Virus record (IMG/VR): IMGVR_UViG_3300021376_000200
Location: 1-33,502 of that record
Length of the DNA stretch: 33,502 bases
Source: a virus
Reading direction: 5' to 3' (one strand)
Position 1 is the stretch's first letter, and each line of letters begins with the position of its first letter. The position numbers and the translations under genes are program-made. A model generated the notes under the pieces. It was given only the letters and a program-made list of their open reading frames with translations. It was not told where the DNA came from and searched no databases. Below are positions 6,545 to 13,433 of the stretch, one piece after another.

Positions 6545-8019
6545 ATGCTGACCCTCCTCTTGGCCCACGCTATCGCCCTAGACTTGAGCCAATTCATAGT
6601 CTTCAGACTCGGAGCCGTGCTCATTTCAACCATGTTTCTCGGCCACGCCCCAAACTTCTCTCGATACTTGTGCGCTACCCAGCCTGGGCTATAGTTCTTA
6701 TCCCGCGCAATCCATTTAAGCTCTGAGTAGAAGACTTGCTTGTCTTCGTATTCAGTCCAAGAGGTGCTTACTAATTCCTCTAACTGCCCCGGCAGGACAT
6801 GAACGAGGTTCTTTCTCTCCCGAACATGGCCGCAGGCGGGGCAAGTATCCGCATTCTTAGGCCATAGATACCCGCAGGACGGACACTTGGACTCTTTCTT
6901 CTCCCTCTCGGTTGGCTCCCTGTGTGCCTTATCCACAGTTTCATCAAGCCGTTTGATCCCATCGTGGTAGATTCCATCCCAATCCTGACGGAACCGGAGG
7001 TAGTTGCCAGAGTGATCAAGCCATAAGGCGAACTCCTTGGTCGGGTATGGCCTAATTACTCGGCCCATCTGCTGGATGTGTGAAGATAAAGACTTAGAGA
7101 AAGGACGGGCAGAGACTCCTATCTTTACATCGGGGACATCAAACCCCCGTGTCAGAATGTCCGTGGCAATCAGCCCGTGTATATCCGTGTCGGGCTTAGA
7201 GAAATCTTCAATCGCTGCCCGTTTGAAATTATCGTTATCCTTGTAAGATATGGAGACAAAGTTGTATCCCTTCTCTGCGAACCGCTTCACCAAGGATGCG
7301 CCGTGGGCTACGCCAGCACAGAACACAATCGTCTTCTCAGGTTTACCGAAGATTTGATTGGTCTTCATAATCCACTCATCCACGATATCGCCCGTGAGCT
7401 TCAGTCCACGCTCGGTTACCGCATCAGCCGACCATTCTCCGGCAACCTTCTTGGCTCCCGTCATGTCGATCTCTTTGGCAATATAGACCTTTATCGGGGT
7501 TAGCCATTTCTTATCGACTAACCATCCGGTCGTGGCTCCGTTGACAATGTTGGTATAGATATCCCCTAGTCCCTTGGTAAACGGGGTGGCCGTTAGCCCA
7601 ATGACTTTAACCTTTGTGTTGTTCTTGATAAACTCAATCGTCTGCTTACGGGCGATATGACATTCATCAACTATCAGTAGATCCACCTCGGGAAAGTCAT
7701 CCCTGCGCTCAAGAGTCTGCGCGGAACAGACCTGTAACCTTTTGCTTGAATCAAACCGCCAATGGCCTGCCTGTAGAACTCCGTGGTCTAGGCCATACTT
7801 ATCTAATCTTTGGCTCGTCTGATCAACTAGGACGATTCGGTCGAGAACTATTGCGGCTTTGTTGTATTTTTCTGCGGTGGCCTTCATTAGATACATCGCC
7901 ACCTCAGTCTTGCCAAACCCTGTTGGGGCGTAGAGAAGTTGCACTCGATGTCCTGAAGCGAAACCATCTCTCAATTTTGGAATCACTTCCATCTGGTGAT
8001 CCCAGAGTTGTAAATCCAT
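6541..8019 (-). CDS. Superfamily 2 DEAD/DEAH-type helicase with zinc ribbon
   Basis: 492 residues. Walker A APTGFGKTE is at 31-39, the Walker B box VDECH ends at 121, motif III LTATP is near 142-146 and motif VI QQMGRVIR is at 316-323. This makes it a RecG/UvsW/SSL2-like SF2 translocase using ATP to remodel DNA. Close to the C-terminus lies a zinc ribbon with cysteines at about 379, 382, 393 and 396 (CPSCGYLW and CPACGHV). The start has AAGGAGATGTGGT upstream. It lies between a 58-residue gene and a Toprim primase-like gene, which suggests that they form the replication-initiation set of the phage. Confidence 0.9.
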   Translation of the reverse strand: MDLQLWDHQMEVIPKLRDGFASGHRVQLLYAPTGFGKTEVAMYLMKATAEKYNKAAIVLDRIVLVDQTSQRLDKYGLDHGVLQAGHWRFDSSKRLQVCSAQTLERRDDFPEVDLLIVDECHIARKQTIEFIKNNTKVKVIGLTATPFTKGLGDIYTNIVNGATTGWLVDKKWLTPIKVYIAKEIDMTGAKKVAGEWSADAVTERGLKLTGDIVDEWIMKTNQIFGKPEKTIVFCAGVAHGASLVKRFAEKGYNFVSISYKDNDNFKRAAIEDFSKPDTDIHGLIATDILTRGFDVPDVKIGVSARPFSKSLSSHIQQMGRVIRPYPTKEFALWLDHSGNYLRFRQDWDGIYHDGIKRLDETVDKAHREPTEREKKESKCPSCGYLWPKNADTCPACGHVRERKNLVHVLPGQLEELVSTSWTEYEDKQVFYSELKWIARDKNYSPGWVAHKYREKFGAWPRNMVEMSTAPSLKTMNWLKSRAIAWAKRRVSI

Positions 8020-8073
8020 ACCACATCTCCTTGAACTGCCGTCACTCCCAGACGACTTGGGCTTGCCCGAAGG

Positions 8074-8250
8074 CTACTTTGTTTTATTTAGTGACTGATC
8101 TAACAACTGTGCTGCTATTTGCAGGTGCTTGACTAAAGCCTTAGCCAACTCAAAGTCCCCGTCATTGATTGCATCATTTATTTTTCTAACAGTTTTGTCA
8201 GCTTTGATCAACTGAATTGCGTAATCAGAATCCTCTGTTTCAATCCTCAT
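8074..8250 (-). CDS. Small helical protein, 58 residues
   Basis: ATG 8250 overlaps the stop of the ParB-like gene (ATGA), so it is translationally coupled. The protein is acidic at the N-terminus (MRIETEDSDYAIQLIKADKT) and then forms two amphipathic helices (AINDGDFELAKALVKHLQIA). This is typical of a small protein-interaction partner. It ends 54 bp before the helicase start. In that gap there is only a small GCC-TTCG-GGC hairpin and the helicase ribosome binding site. Confidence 0.6.
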   Translation of the reverse strand: MRIETEDSDYAIQLIKADKTVRKINDAINDGDFELAKALVKHLQIAAQLLDQSLNKTK

Positions 8251-9131
8251 TCTAAACCTGCTTTCTTCAGTTTAGCCTTAAGGGATTTTACTGTCTTGAT
8301 CAGTTCAGCATTTTGATACTGATACGAATCCCGGCTTTCTCTAAGCGTTTTGTTTTCTAATTCTAACAACCTATTTTTCTCTCTGAGTTCTACCAAGATG
8401 TCCTGAACATCTATTTTCTCAATCTCGCTGGCATCCCACTGACCGATGGCAATCTTCTCCTTGAGAACTTCGTTCTCTTTGGACATCTCATCTATTGTAT
8501 TGGTCAGTTCTGCAACTATGTCATCCTGTTCTGGTGCGGCAGGTATCTCAGTTGCTGAATCTTTTTTGGGCTCTTCTTGTGGCTTATTTTCCTCAACACT
8601 CTTAGAATCCTTGGGCTTCTTCTTGTCCATTTCGAATTCTTTACCATCTTTGTCAAAATACTTGACTTTGCTCTTTCTTTCTACCTCGCCAGCCTTCTCA
8701 AGCTTGCGTCTAATGTAGTTGACTGTGCTGCGTGGTATACCAATCGTCTTGGCTATCTTGTCATCGCTCCACTTGCCCCACTCCTCATCCTTGATCATCC
8801 GGGTTGCGTTTTCACGGTTATCCTCGGCTGTCATCGAGAGGCCACGGTTGTTATTAGCGCCGACCGCATACAAATAAGCATCTCTTACACCGCCTTCGTG
8901 GACATCAAAGTCAGCCTCTAAAACTCCATTAGATTTATAAGCTCTGTATCTATGGGATCCATCAGCTAAGAGATATCTCTTTCCGTCAAAAAACACAACC
9001 ATGTTGGGGAACTTGTCCCCTTCTTTCATTTGCTCGGCGTATTTTTGAACTTCGTTCTGGTTTATGGACTTACGAACTTGTGCCTTTGGATCAATAAAAA
9101 CATCCGTTAGTTTTAGTTTTATTACCTTCAT
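8247..9131 (-). CDS. ParB-like N-terminal domain protein with coiled coil
   Basis: 294 residues. The N-terminus carries a ParB/sulfiredoxin-like fold with the signature LLADGSHRYRAY at about 54-65. A helix-turn-helix follows at 124-145 (DKIAKTIGIPRSTVNYIRRK). After a lysine- and glutamate-rich linker, residues about 205-290 are a long coiled coil. Phage ParB-like proteins can bind DNA, act as nucleases, or hydrolyse nucleotides, and the exact activity here is unknown. It sits between a winged-helix gene and a small helical gene with ATGA overlaps on both sides. No ParA partner is visible, so plasmid-style partition is unlikely from this window. Confidence 0.75.
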   Translation of the reverse strand: MKVIKLKLTDVFIDPKAQVRKSINQNEVQKYAEQMKEGDKFPNMVVFFDGKRYLLADGSHRYRAYKSNGVLEADFDVHEGGVRDAYLYAVGANNNRGLSMTAEDNRENATRMIKDEEWGKWSDDKIAKTIGIPRSTVNYIRRKLEKAGEVERKSKVKYFDKDGKEFEMDKKKPKDSKSVEENKPQEEPKKDSATEIPAAPEQDDIVAELTNTIDEMSKENEVLKEKIAIGQWDASEIEKIDVQDILVELREKNRLLELENKTLRESRDSYQYQNAELIKTVKSLKAKLKKAGLE

Positions 9132-9346
9132 GCACTACCTCCTATGTTTTTGATTTTGTGAAATTTATGACGACCAATGGTGACGATATCGGTCAGGCCT
9201 TGCTCGTATAGGATTTTTAATATCGCTGATATTCTAGACTGACTCATTATGAATCGCTTGGCGAGTGTGCCCGCTGCAACCGGAGTCTTGTGCGTTACCA
9301 AATACTCCCAGACCTTCTTCTCGGCTGGGCTCATTATGTGCCTCAT
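9128..9346 (-). CDS. Winged helix-turn-helix regulator, 72 residues
   Basis: The sequence MSPAEKKVWEYLVTHKTPVA, followed by GTLAKRFIMSQSRISAILKI and LYEQGLTDIV, is a compact MarR/winged-helix DNA-binding domain without a ligand domain. The start ATG 9346 lies just after the PAPS-reductase-like stop with GGAG five bases upstream. The stop overlaps the ParB-like start (ATGA). It may autoregulate this block. Confidence 0.7.
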   Translation of the reverse strand: MRHIMSPAEKKVWEYLVTHKTPVAAGTLAKRFIMSQSRISAILKILYEQGLTDIVTIGRHKFHKIKNIGGSA

Positions 9347-10171
9347 TCAATCTCCACAAAAACAAGATATTGATTCTTCCTCTGACCCGAACATGTCGCC
9401 CTGGTCCTTGGCAAATTTAAGCATATCAGCATAGCTCGGGCGGTCCTTTCTGAACCTTGCCCCATCTCCAGAGAACTCTCCTGTAGATTGAATCTTAGAT
9501 TCCATCCTAACCCACCAAATGGCACGGTCTGGCTTTTCTTGGATCAGGCTTAGTGTCTGTGGATATCCCTTAAGAAAACAGAGATCACAGTTCCCGTGGT
9601 AAGTCTTGCCGTTAAAGTTCGGCAGGCCCAAATCAAATGTCTGGGCTTTCCAAAACTCCCCGACATCCTGCGCTGTCACTCCAGCCACATACAGAGGAAC
9701 CCTGTCTCGGCTCATCTTGGCAGCTCGTCTAGGCTCATCTGCCCGGATACCAATCCAATCCGTATTCTCGTCATGCTCCCAACCGATGGACTTGAAGTAT
9801 CTATGGATGGTCCGGATCTTCAGTTCAGCCGTGCAGAATCGAGTCACGGGGTTGGGAAGAAACTTCTTTCTCTCAATCAAGGCTTCGAAAGGTTCCCCGT
9901 TCCGGCTTGCTGTCTCAAAGCTTACCTCTTTGAACCGTGGATCTTCCTTGGTGTATTCGAGCCATAAGATGGGGACTTTCCAATTATCTTCGCAGTCCTT
10001 GACGAACTTAAGCGTGGCCTCCTCCTCTTTACCCGTATTGGCAAATACCACTTTGGCTTCGTCCGGTAGCCCACCGTTGGATTGCAAGATACGCCAGAGC
10101 ATGTAGCCGCTGGTTCTGCCTCCTGAGAACGAGACGACTGTTGGCTCTGTTATTCTGAATGGATCTTGCAC
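9347..10171 (-). CDS. PAPS reductase-like adenine nucleotide alpha hydrolase
   Basis: 274 residues. The PP-loop SGGRTSG is at about 16-22, and downstream blocks FANTGKEEEATLKFV, RFCTAELKI and WIGIRADEPRRAA match the phosphoadenosine phosphosulfate reductase family. The C-terminus has a Cys-x-x-Cys (CDLC) and CFCGD. Phage members are often annotated as PAPS reductase or compared with DndC. Whether this one reduces sulfate, modifies DNA or edits nucleotides is unknown. I chose GTG 10171: AGGAG is eight bases upstream and a promoter lies directly before it. A TTG at 10225 would put translation inside that promoter. Confidence 0.8.
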   Translation of the reverse strand: MQDPFRITEPTVVSFSGGRTSGYMLWRILQSNGGLPDEAKVVFANTGKEEEATLKFVKDCEDNWKVPILWLEYTKEDPRFKEVSFETASRNGEPFEALIERKKFLPNPVTRFCTAELKIRTIHRYFKSIGWEHDENTDWIGIRADEPRRAAKMSRDRVPLYVAGVTAQDVGEFWKAQTFDLGLPNFNGKTYHGNCDLCFLKGYPQTLSLIQEKPDRAIWWVRMESKIQSTGEFSGDGARFRKDRPSYADMLKFAKDQGDMFGSEEESISCFCGD

Positions 10172-10196
10172 TAGATGGTCTCCTGAATTTTCATCT

Positions 10197-10225
10197 ACTA
10201 TATCACAATGTTTCAAGTTCCCCAA
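10197..10225 (-). promoter_or_regulatory. Extended -10 promoter of the PAPS-reductase to primase block
   Basis: On the minus strand TTGGGG (10225-10220) is followed after 17 nt by TATAGT (10202-10197), with TG one base upstream of the -10 box (TGATATAGT). Five of six -10 bases match, and the extended TG compensates for the weak -35. The expected start near 10190 leaves a short leader containing AGGAG before GTG 10171. Confidence 0.55.
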
Positions 10226-10251
10226 GGGGTGGATAACAGTCCCACCACCGC

Positions 10252-10281
10252 CCTAGGCGCAGGATAGGTGTGCGCCCTAGG
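10252..10281. repeat. Long hairpin with CCTAGG ends
   Basis: CCTAGGCGCA (10252-10261) pairs with TGCGCCCTAGG (10271-10281). This makes ten base pairs with one bulged C and a nine-base loop. No T-run follows on either strand, so it is more likely an RNA structure or protein site than a terminator. Confidence 0.5.
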
Positions 10282-10462
10282 CAACCCGAAGGCAGCGATT
10301 CATTCACCAAGAGTCTTGTCCCACCACTTACCTCCTGGCTACTCTGGTCCCTCGCTAACAGGCCAGAACCCAAGCACGGGTGTCGTTGCTGGGTGTCTTT
10401 TCTGACGGGCGGTCGATTCAAACCCACATCTAACGGGCGTCTTGCCGGTCGGATGCCAAGCC

Positions 10463-10602
10463 CCAAAAGAAAAACCTCTTGGAGAGGACTTGGGCTTGAC
10501 AGGCCACCAGCATCGGGCGGGCACCAACGATGACTAACAAGCCCTCTCTAAGAGGTTCTGAAATACCGCTGTGTCCGCCTAACGCCGGGTGTCAATCCGA
10601 CA
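10463..10602 (-). ncRNA. Candidate structured RNA or attenuator-like leader
   Basis: A possible promoter, TTGCTT (10637-10632), 17 nt, TAAAAT (10614-10609), would start a minus-strand transcript near 10602. The RNA folds into a long stem: AACCTCTT (10557-10550) with AAGAGGTT (10480-10473), then GGGCTTG with CAAGCCC. The inner loop contains a further CATCG/CGATG hairpin. The outer stem is followed by TTTCTTTT, a terminator-like U-rich tail. It could be a separate small RNA or a leader for the downstream PAPS-reductase block. No RNA family was recognised. Confidence 0.35.
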
Positions 10603-10649
10603 AATAGAATTTTACGGGGCTAGCACGATAAAAGCAAATGATTTTTACA

Positions 10650-10679
10650 AGGACCTGAGATCGGCCTATCTGGGGTCCT
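10650..10679 (-). terminator. Hairpin at the end of the XF1762 gene
   Basis: AGGACC (10650-10655) and GGTCCT (10674-10679) pair, with an inner AGAT/ATCT stem and a six-base loop. The structure overlaps the stop codon of the XF1762 gene. The minus-strand tail TTGTAAAAAT has few consecutive T bases, so any termination would be weak. Confidence 0.4.
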
Positions 10680-11139
10680 AGGCTTCCCACCGGAACTTGG
10701 CCTGACCATAGATCTCTTGGGGGGTCCGCTCGATCCCGTCCCGGTTCCTCTTCTCTGCCCACCGGTCATGGGGCTTGACCTCCCCCGCAATCTTCCATCC
10801 GGCCCCTCTTAGGCTAGATCCAGGCTCAGTCTGTAGGGTGTAGGTCACCATCCTTTTCCCGCCCATTTGCTGCCAAATCCTCCAGCACCGGCCATATAGG
10901 AAAGAACAGGTATTCTTTGGGGCATCGTCTAAGACACAGACACGGGTTACCTCAAGGGTAATCCCATCCATAAGGGTTGCGGATATCGGATTACCACATA
11001 TGGCAACTCCGACCAGCCGTCCATCCTCCTCAGCACCAATTGCAAACTTGGCCCCTTGAGGTCTTTTATTGTGTCGATGGTGGGAGTCAACGAATTCCTG
11101 GGCTGATCGAATACTAATGGGCACTACAGTCAATCCCAT
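10678..11139 (-). CDS. XF1762 family, GNAT acetyltransferase-like protein
   Basis: 153 residues from ATG 11139, with AGGAGAACAA directly upstream. The blocks VPISIRSAQEFVDSHHRHNK, KFAIGAEEDGRLVGVAICG, LEVTRVCVLDD and YTLQTEPGSSLRGAGWKIAG match the XF1762 family found in phages and prophages. The fold resembles a GNAT acetyltransferase, where CSFLYGRCWRIWQQMGGKR occupies the acetyl-CoA-binding position. The substrate is unknown. A long, G-rich, structured leader precedes it on the minus-strand transcript, which is unusual in this compact genome. Confidence 0.8.
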   Translation of the reverse strand: MGLTVVPISIRSAQEFVDSHHRHNKRPQGAKFAIGAEEDGRLVGVAICGNPISATLMDGITLEVTRVCVLDDAPKNTCSFLYGRCWRIWQQMGGKRMVTYTLQTEPGSSLRGAGWKIAGEVKPHDRWAEKRNRDGIERTPQEIYGQAKFRWEA

Positions 11140-11275
11140 TTGTTCTCCTAAAGGTGGGAGGCAGATTTGGTGGGTGGGGCGGGTTGTGTACGAACAACCG
11201 AATCCCACATTGCGGAATCCTTAGTTCCCCGCCCCGATTGTAGGCTACGACAGTGATTTCTGAATGTCTATAAGG
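11140..11275. other. Structured leader of the XF1762 gene
   Basis: This 136-bp gap holds GGGGCGGG (11177-11184) and its complement CCCGCCCC (11228-11235), enclosing GGTTGT (11182-11187) and ACAACC (11194-11199). The plus strand at 11152-11184 has four runs of three or more G, so a G-quadruplex is possible there. The minus-strand RNA would be C-rich in that part. No clear promoter was found here. Confidence 0.45.
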
Positions 11276-11309
11276 AAAAAAACCCCCTAGAGTGTCCAGT
11301 TCTAGGGGG
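11276..11309 (-). terminator. Strong intrinsic terminator
   Basis: On the minus strand CCCCCTAGA (11309-11301) pairs perfectly with TCTAGGGGG (11291-11283) across a nine-base loop, followed by seven T (11282-11276). It is a textbook Rho-independent terminator acting only on leftward transcripts. It would end the small RNA and also stop read-through from the methyltransferase block. Confidence 0.85.
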
Positions 11310-11366
11310 CAGGGCACGAGGAGAGTGCCGGGAGATGTCCAAAAGGACTAGCCAAGGAGGTGGCTG
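11276..11366 (-). ncRNA. Candidate phage small RNA with anti-Shine-Dalgarno loop
   Basis: About 91 nt lie between a near-consensus promoter and an intrinsic terminator, with no reading frame. Three hairpins precede the terminator. Hairpin 1 is AGCCA (11365-11361), loop CCTCCT, TGGCT (11354-11350). Hairpin 2 is GTCC, loop TTTT, GGAC (11348-11337). Hairpin 3 is GGCAC (11329-11325), loop TCTCCTC, GTGCC (11317-11313). Hairpin 1 contains CACCTCCTT, identical to the 3' tail of 16S rRNA, so the loop can pair with Shine-Dalgarno sequences. The design resembles proteobacterial small RNAs with CCUCC loops (the cuckoo type), but no homology is claimed. It lies between the genes at 11402 and 11139. Confidence 0.65.
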
Positions 11367-11372
11367 GCTCCG

Positions 11373-11401
11373 ACTATATGTTCCCCCATTGTTAGTGTCA
11401 A
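11373..11401 (-). promoter_or_regulatory. Near-consensus sigma-70 promoter of the small RNA
   Basis: TTGACA (11401-11396) is separated by exactly 17 nt from TATAGT (11378-11373) on the minus strand. It is one of the best promoter matches found in the window. The -35 box begins directly after the stop codon of the gene at 11402-11671. Transcription should start near 11366. Confidence 0.75.
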
Positions 11402-11671
11402 CTACCACCTTATGCCATGCCACATTTCTACGGCCCGGCCAAAGTCTTTCCCAAGACCACACTTGATCCACAGTTGCTTCATTTCTTCGGCAGGCATGGG
11501 ATTAAGTTTTTCACTTGATTCCTTAAGTTCTCGCCTTCCATAGACCCATGCCAGTTGCCAGATTGCATAGAACTGACGCCTATCTGAGTCTGTGATCTTC
11601 TTTTTATATTTGAGCAAACTTCGCTTGGACTTATTTTCCATCCACTTTTCAAAACTTTTTTTGCAACTCAT
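11402..11671 (-). CDS. Hypothetical basic protein, 89 residues
   Basis: ATG 11671 overlaps the stop of the DUF1364 gene (ATGA) and follows GGAGGTCAA. The N-terminus is lysine-rich (SCKKSFEKWMENKSKRSLLK), and then comes a tryptophan-rich helix (FYAIWQLAWVYGRREL). It is probably a small helical DNA- or protein-binding factor. No family recognised. It is the last gene before the strong terminator and the small RNA. Confidence 0.65.
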   Translation of the reverse strand: MSCKKSFEKWMENKSKRSLLKYKKKITDSDRRQFYAIWQLAWVYGRRELKESSEKLNPMPAEEMKQLWIKCGLGKDFGRAVEMWHGIRW

Positions 11672-11958
11672 TTGACCTCCAAGTTTCCAGATTCAAACAG
11701 CCAGCCGATAGTTTTCCTATGAGCATCCTCCCACATCCCGACCCTTCCCTCCTTGGTTAGGCCGGAGCCTTGGTCTAGGTCGTAATGGCACTGATAGCAA
11801 AGCGCAGCGATCCGGTAGTCATGGGCCTTAATCGAGCGGCCCTTGCCATCCCGTAGCTGATTTGAATGAGCGGCTACCACCGTCCCATTCTTGGCCCCAC
11901 AGGACTGACAGGGAGACTCCCTGACGGCTTCAAGAAGCTTCTTGTTTCGGTAGTTCAT
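11668..11958 (-). CDS. DUF1364 nuclease-domain protein (HNH-like)
   Basis: 96 residues from the ATG at 11958. Residues 17-58 show CQSCG, then VVAAHSNQLRDGKGRSIKAH and ALCYQCHYDLD. This is the CxxC...AAHSN...GKG...K..D...A.CxxCH pattern of DUF1364, a small phage HNH-type zinc nuclease family. Such proteins may act in recombination or packaging, but none has a firm role. It overlaps the end of the methyltransferase gene by 29 bp. The ribosome binding site is weak, so coupling to the upstream gene is likely. Confidence 0.8.
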   Translation of the reverse strand: MNYRNKKLLEAVRESPCQSCGAKNGTVVAAHSNQLRDGKGRSIKAHDYRIAALCYQCHYDLDQGSGLTKEGRVGMWEDAHRKTIGWLFESGNLEVK

Positions 11959-13300
11959 CGACTGCCATAATCCTTTCCCCAAGCCATGCCATGACATTTA
12001 CGGCCATAGAGTTACCCAAGGCCCGATATCTCAACCCATCTGGCGTATCCTTCCCCTTCCAAGGGATAGCGGTATACCCATCCTTAAACCCCTGCAGGCG
12101 CTCACACTCCATGGGAGTAAGCCTCCTAACGGCCATAGAGGCTAGGGCTACGGCTGGCAAAGGTCTCCCACCACCAGAGGGGGAACCCTTTAGCAGAGGG
12201 CCAGTGGCATCTCCTGATCCATGGGCATTGTTCTCATAGTCCCACCCACCGAGGATCGGCTCCATAACTTTTAGTCCGCTGGTATTGGTCCCACCGCACG
12301 CTTCGGTTAATGTGGCTGCAACATCACCATTTACGACTTGGTTATAAACATCCACGGCCTGGGCTGATAAAGCGATTGGCACATTCCCTCCCCCAGTCCC
12401 GTACTTCTGGGTAACAGTGGAACAGACATCCCCAAGATCCCTGACCCGAGAGTCTTGGCCGTGCATTTCATAGACGCCCTGGATGACGGCATTCTCCTGT
12501 CCTTGGTTGGTAGCCAAAGGAAAGGCGACATTTGAGGTGATGGGATCCTGCGTCCCGTGGATAACCATGGGTTCGGTAATCAGGTCGGTAGCATCCTTAA
12601 AGTCCCGAGACTTCATGGCTGAGGCAGTCTCATCGTTTATGTATTGTCCAAACGCTTGGAGTCTATTGCCTGTTCTAACGCTGTCTTGAGCACCGGAGGC
12701 AGTGTCTTTCCTCTTCGTTCGGCTCGGTTCAGGATTCCCCGACAAGCTGCTGCGCTCAAATAAAACCGCTGCGGCACGATGCCAGTCTCCAAGATATCCG
12801 ACAACGAAGACACGCCTTCGTCTTTGTGGGACGGCCCGTGGAAACTCGTGTGTTCGGATATATTGAGCGTCAAGGACTCGGTAGGCCCACCCATACCCGA
12901 GTTCAACCAGCCCTCGAAGTAGGGTGGCAAAATCCTCTCCTCCGTTGGATGATAGGACGCCGGGGACGTTCTCCCAAACCAACCATCTGGGCCGATGTTT
13001 CCTAGCAATCGCAAGATAGGTAAGCATGAGGTTGCCACGAGGGTCATCCAGTCCTTTTCTAAGTCCTGCAACTGAGAAGGATTGGCAAGGGGTTCCTCCG
13101 ACAAGAAGGTCAATTGTTCCAAGATTCCACTCCTCGAACTTGGTCATGTCTCCAAGGTTAGGGACATGGGGGTAGTGATACTTAAGTACCTCTGATGGGA
13201 AGGGCTCGATCTCTGAAAATGCGGCAGGGGTCCAGCCGAGGGAATGCCACGCACAGGTGGCCGCCTCAATTCCGCTGCAAACGCTCAGGTAGTACCGCAT
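11930..13300 (-). CDS. DNA (cytosine-5) methyltransferase
   Basis: 456 residues. Motif I SVCSGIEAAT binds S-adenosylmethionine. Motif IV GGTPCQSFS holds the catalytic Cys near 72. Motif VI is ENVPG near 110, motif VIII VPQRRRRVF near 158, motif IX RRLTPMECERLQGF, and motif X ALGNSMAVNVM. Between VIII and IX lies a long target-recognition region of about 220 residues. It methylates carbon 5 of cytosine in a specific but unknown site, and most likely protects phage DNA from host restriction. No cognate endonuclease is recognised beside it. ATG 13300 is preferred over GTG 13303 because GAGG is better spaced. It overlaps the upstream 55-residue gene by 35 bp. Confidence 0.92.
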   Translation of the reverse strand: MRYYLSVCSGIEAATCAWHSLGWTPAAFSEIEPFPSEVLKYHYPHVPNLGDMTKFEEWNLGTIDLLVGGTPCQSFSVAGLRKGLDDPRGNLMLTYLAIARKHRPRWLVWENVPGVLSSNGGEDFATLLRGLVELGYGWAYRVLDAQYIRTHEFPRAVPQRRRRVFVVGYLGDWHRAAAVLFERSSLSGNPEPSRTKRKDTASGAQDSVRTGNRLQAFGQYINDETASAMKSRDFKDATDLITEPMVIHGTQDPITSNVAFPLATNQGQENAVIQGVYEMHGQDSRVRDLGDVCSTVTQKYGTGGGNVPIALSAQAVDVYNQVVNGDVAATLTEACGGTNTSGLKVMEPILGGWDYENNAHGSGDATGPLLKGSPSGGGRPLPAVALASMAVRRLTPMECERLQGFKDGYTAIPWKGKDTPDGLRYRALGNSMAVNVMAWLGERIMAVDELPKQEAS

Positions 13301-13433
13301 CACGCCTCGCTAATTCGTCTGCCAACAGTTTCATAATCACAGCCGCTCGGAGCATCTGTTCGATCTCCCACGGTGTACCCATATGTTTAGCATTAGCTTT
13401 AAGCCAAGCTGCGGTTCTATAGGCCTCATTCAT
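13266..13433 (-). CDS. Small helical protein, 55 residues
   Basis: ATG 13433 overlaps the stop of the 381-residue gene (ATGA). The protein reads MNEAYRTAAWLKANAKHMGT, then EIEQMLRAAVIMKLLADELA, and is almost entirely helical. Its end overlaps the methyltransferase start by 35 bp, so both are expected to be translated together. Function unknown. Confidence 0.6.
   Translation of the reverse strand: MNEAYRTAAWLKANAKHMGTPWEIEQMLRAAVIMKLLADELARRDAVLPERLQRN

Larger units (their letters stand above)
10226..10677. other. 452-bp non-coding, highly structured region
   Basis: No convincing gene is present on either strand. Apparent frames have poor starts and unnatural composition. The stretch is full of inverted repeats: CCTAGGCGCA with TGCGCCCTAGG (10252-10281), AACCTCTT with AAGAGGTT plus GGGCTTG with CAAGCCC (10473-10557), and CATCG with CGATG inside that loop. 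A minus-strand promoter-like pair lies at its upstream end. It separates the XF1762 gene from the PAPS-reductase block. Confidence 0.6.

Noticed and set aside
8247-9131. ParB partition system of a plasmid-prophage
   Set aside because: No ParA ATPase or centromere-like repeat array is present in the window.
10414-10430. tRNA-like motif (GATTCAAACCC)
   Set aside because: The T-stem does not pair on either strand and no acceptor, D or anticodon stems fit around it.
10203-10533. Two 87-residue frames on opposite strands
   Set aside because: Both lie in the hairpin-rich non-coding region, lack ribosome binding sites and have Arg/Pro/Gly-rich shadow composition.
11268-11471. 67-residue minus-strand frame over the small RNA
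   Set aside because: It would read across a strong promoter, four hairpins and the terminator, and it has no ribosome binding site.
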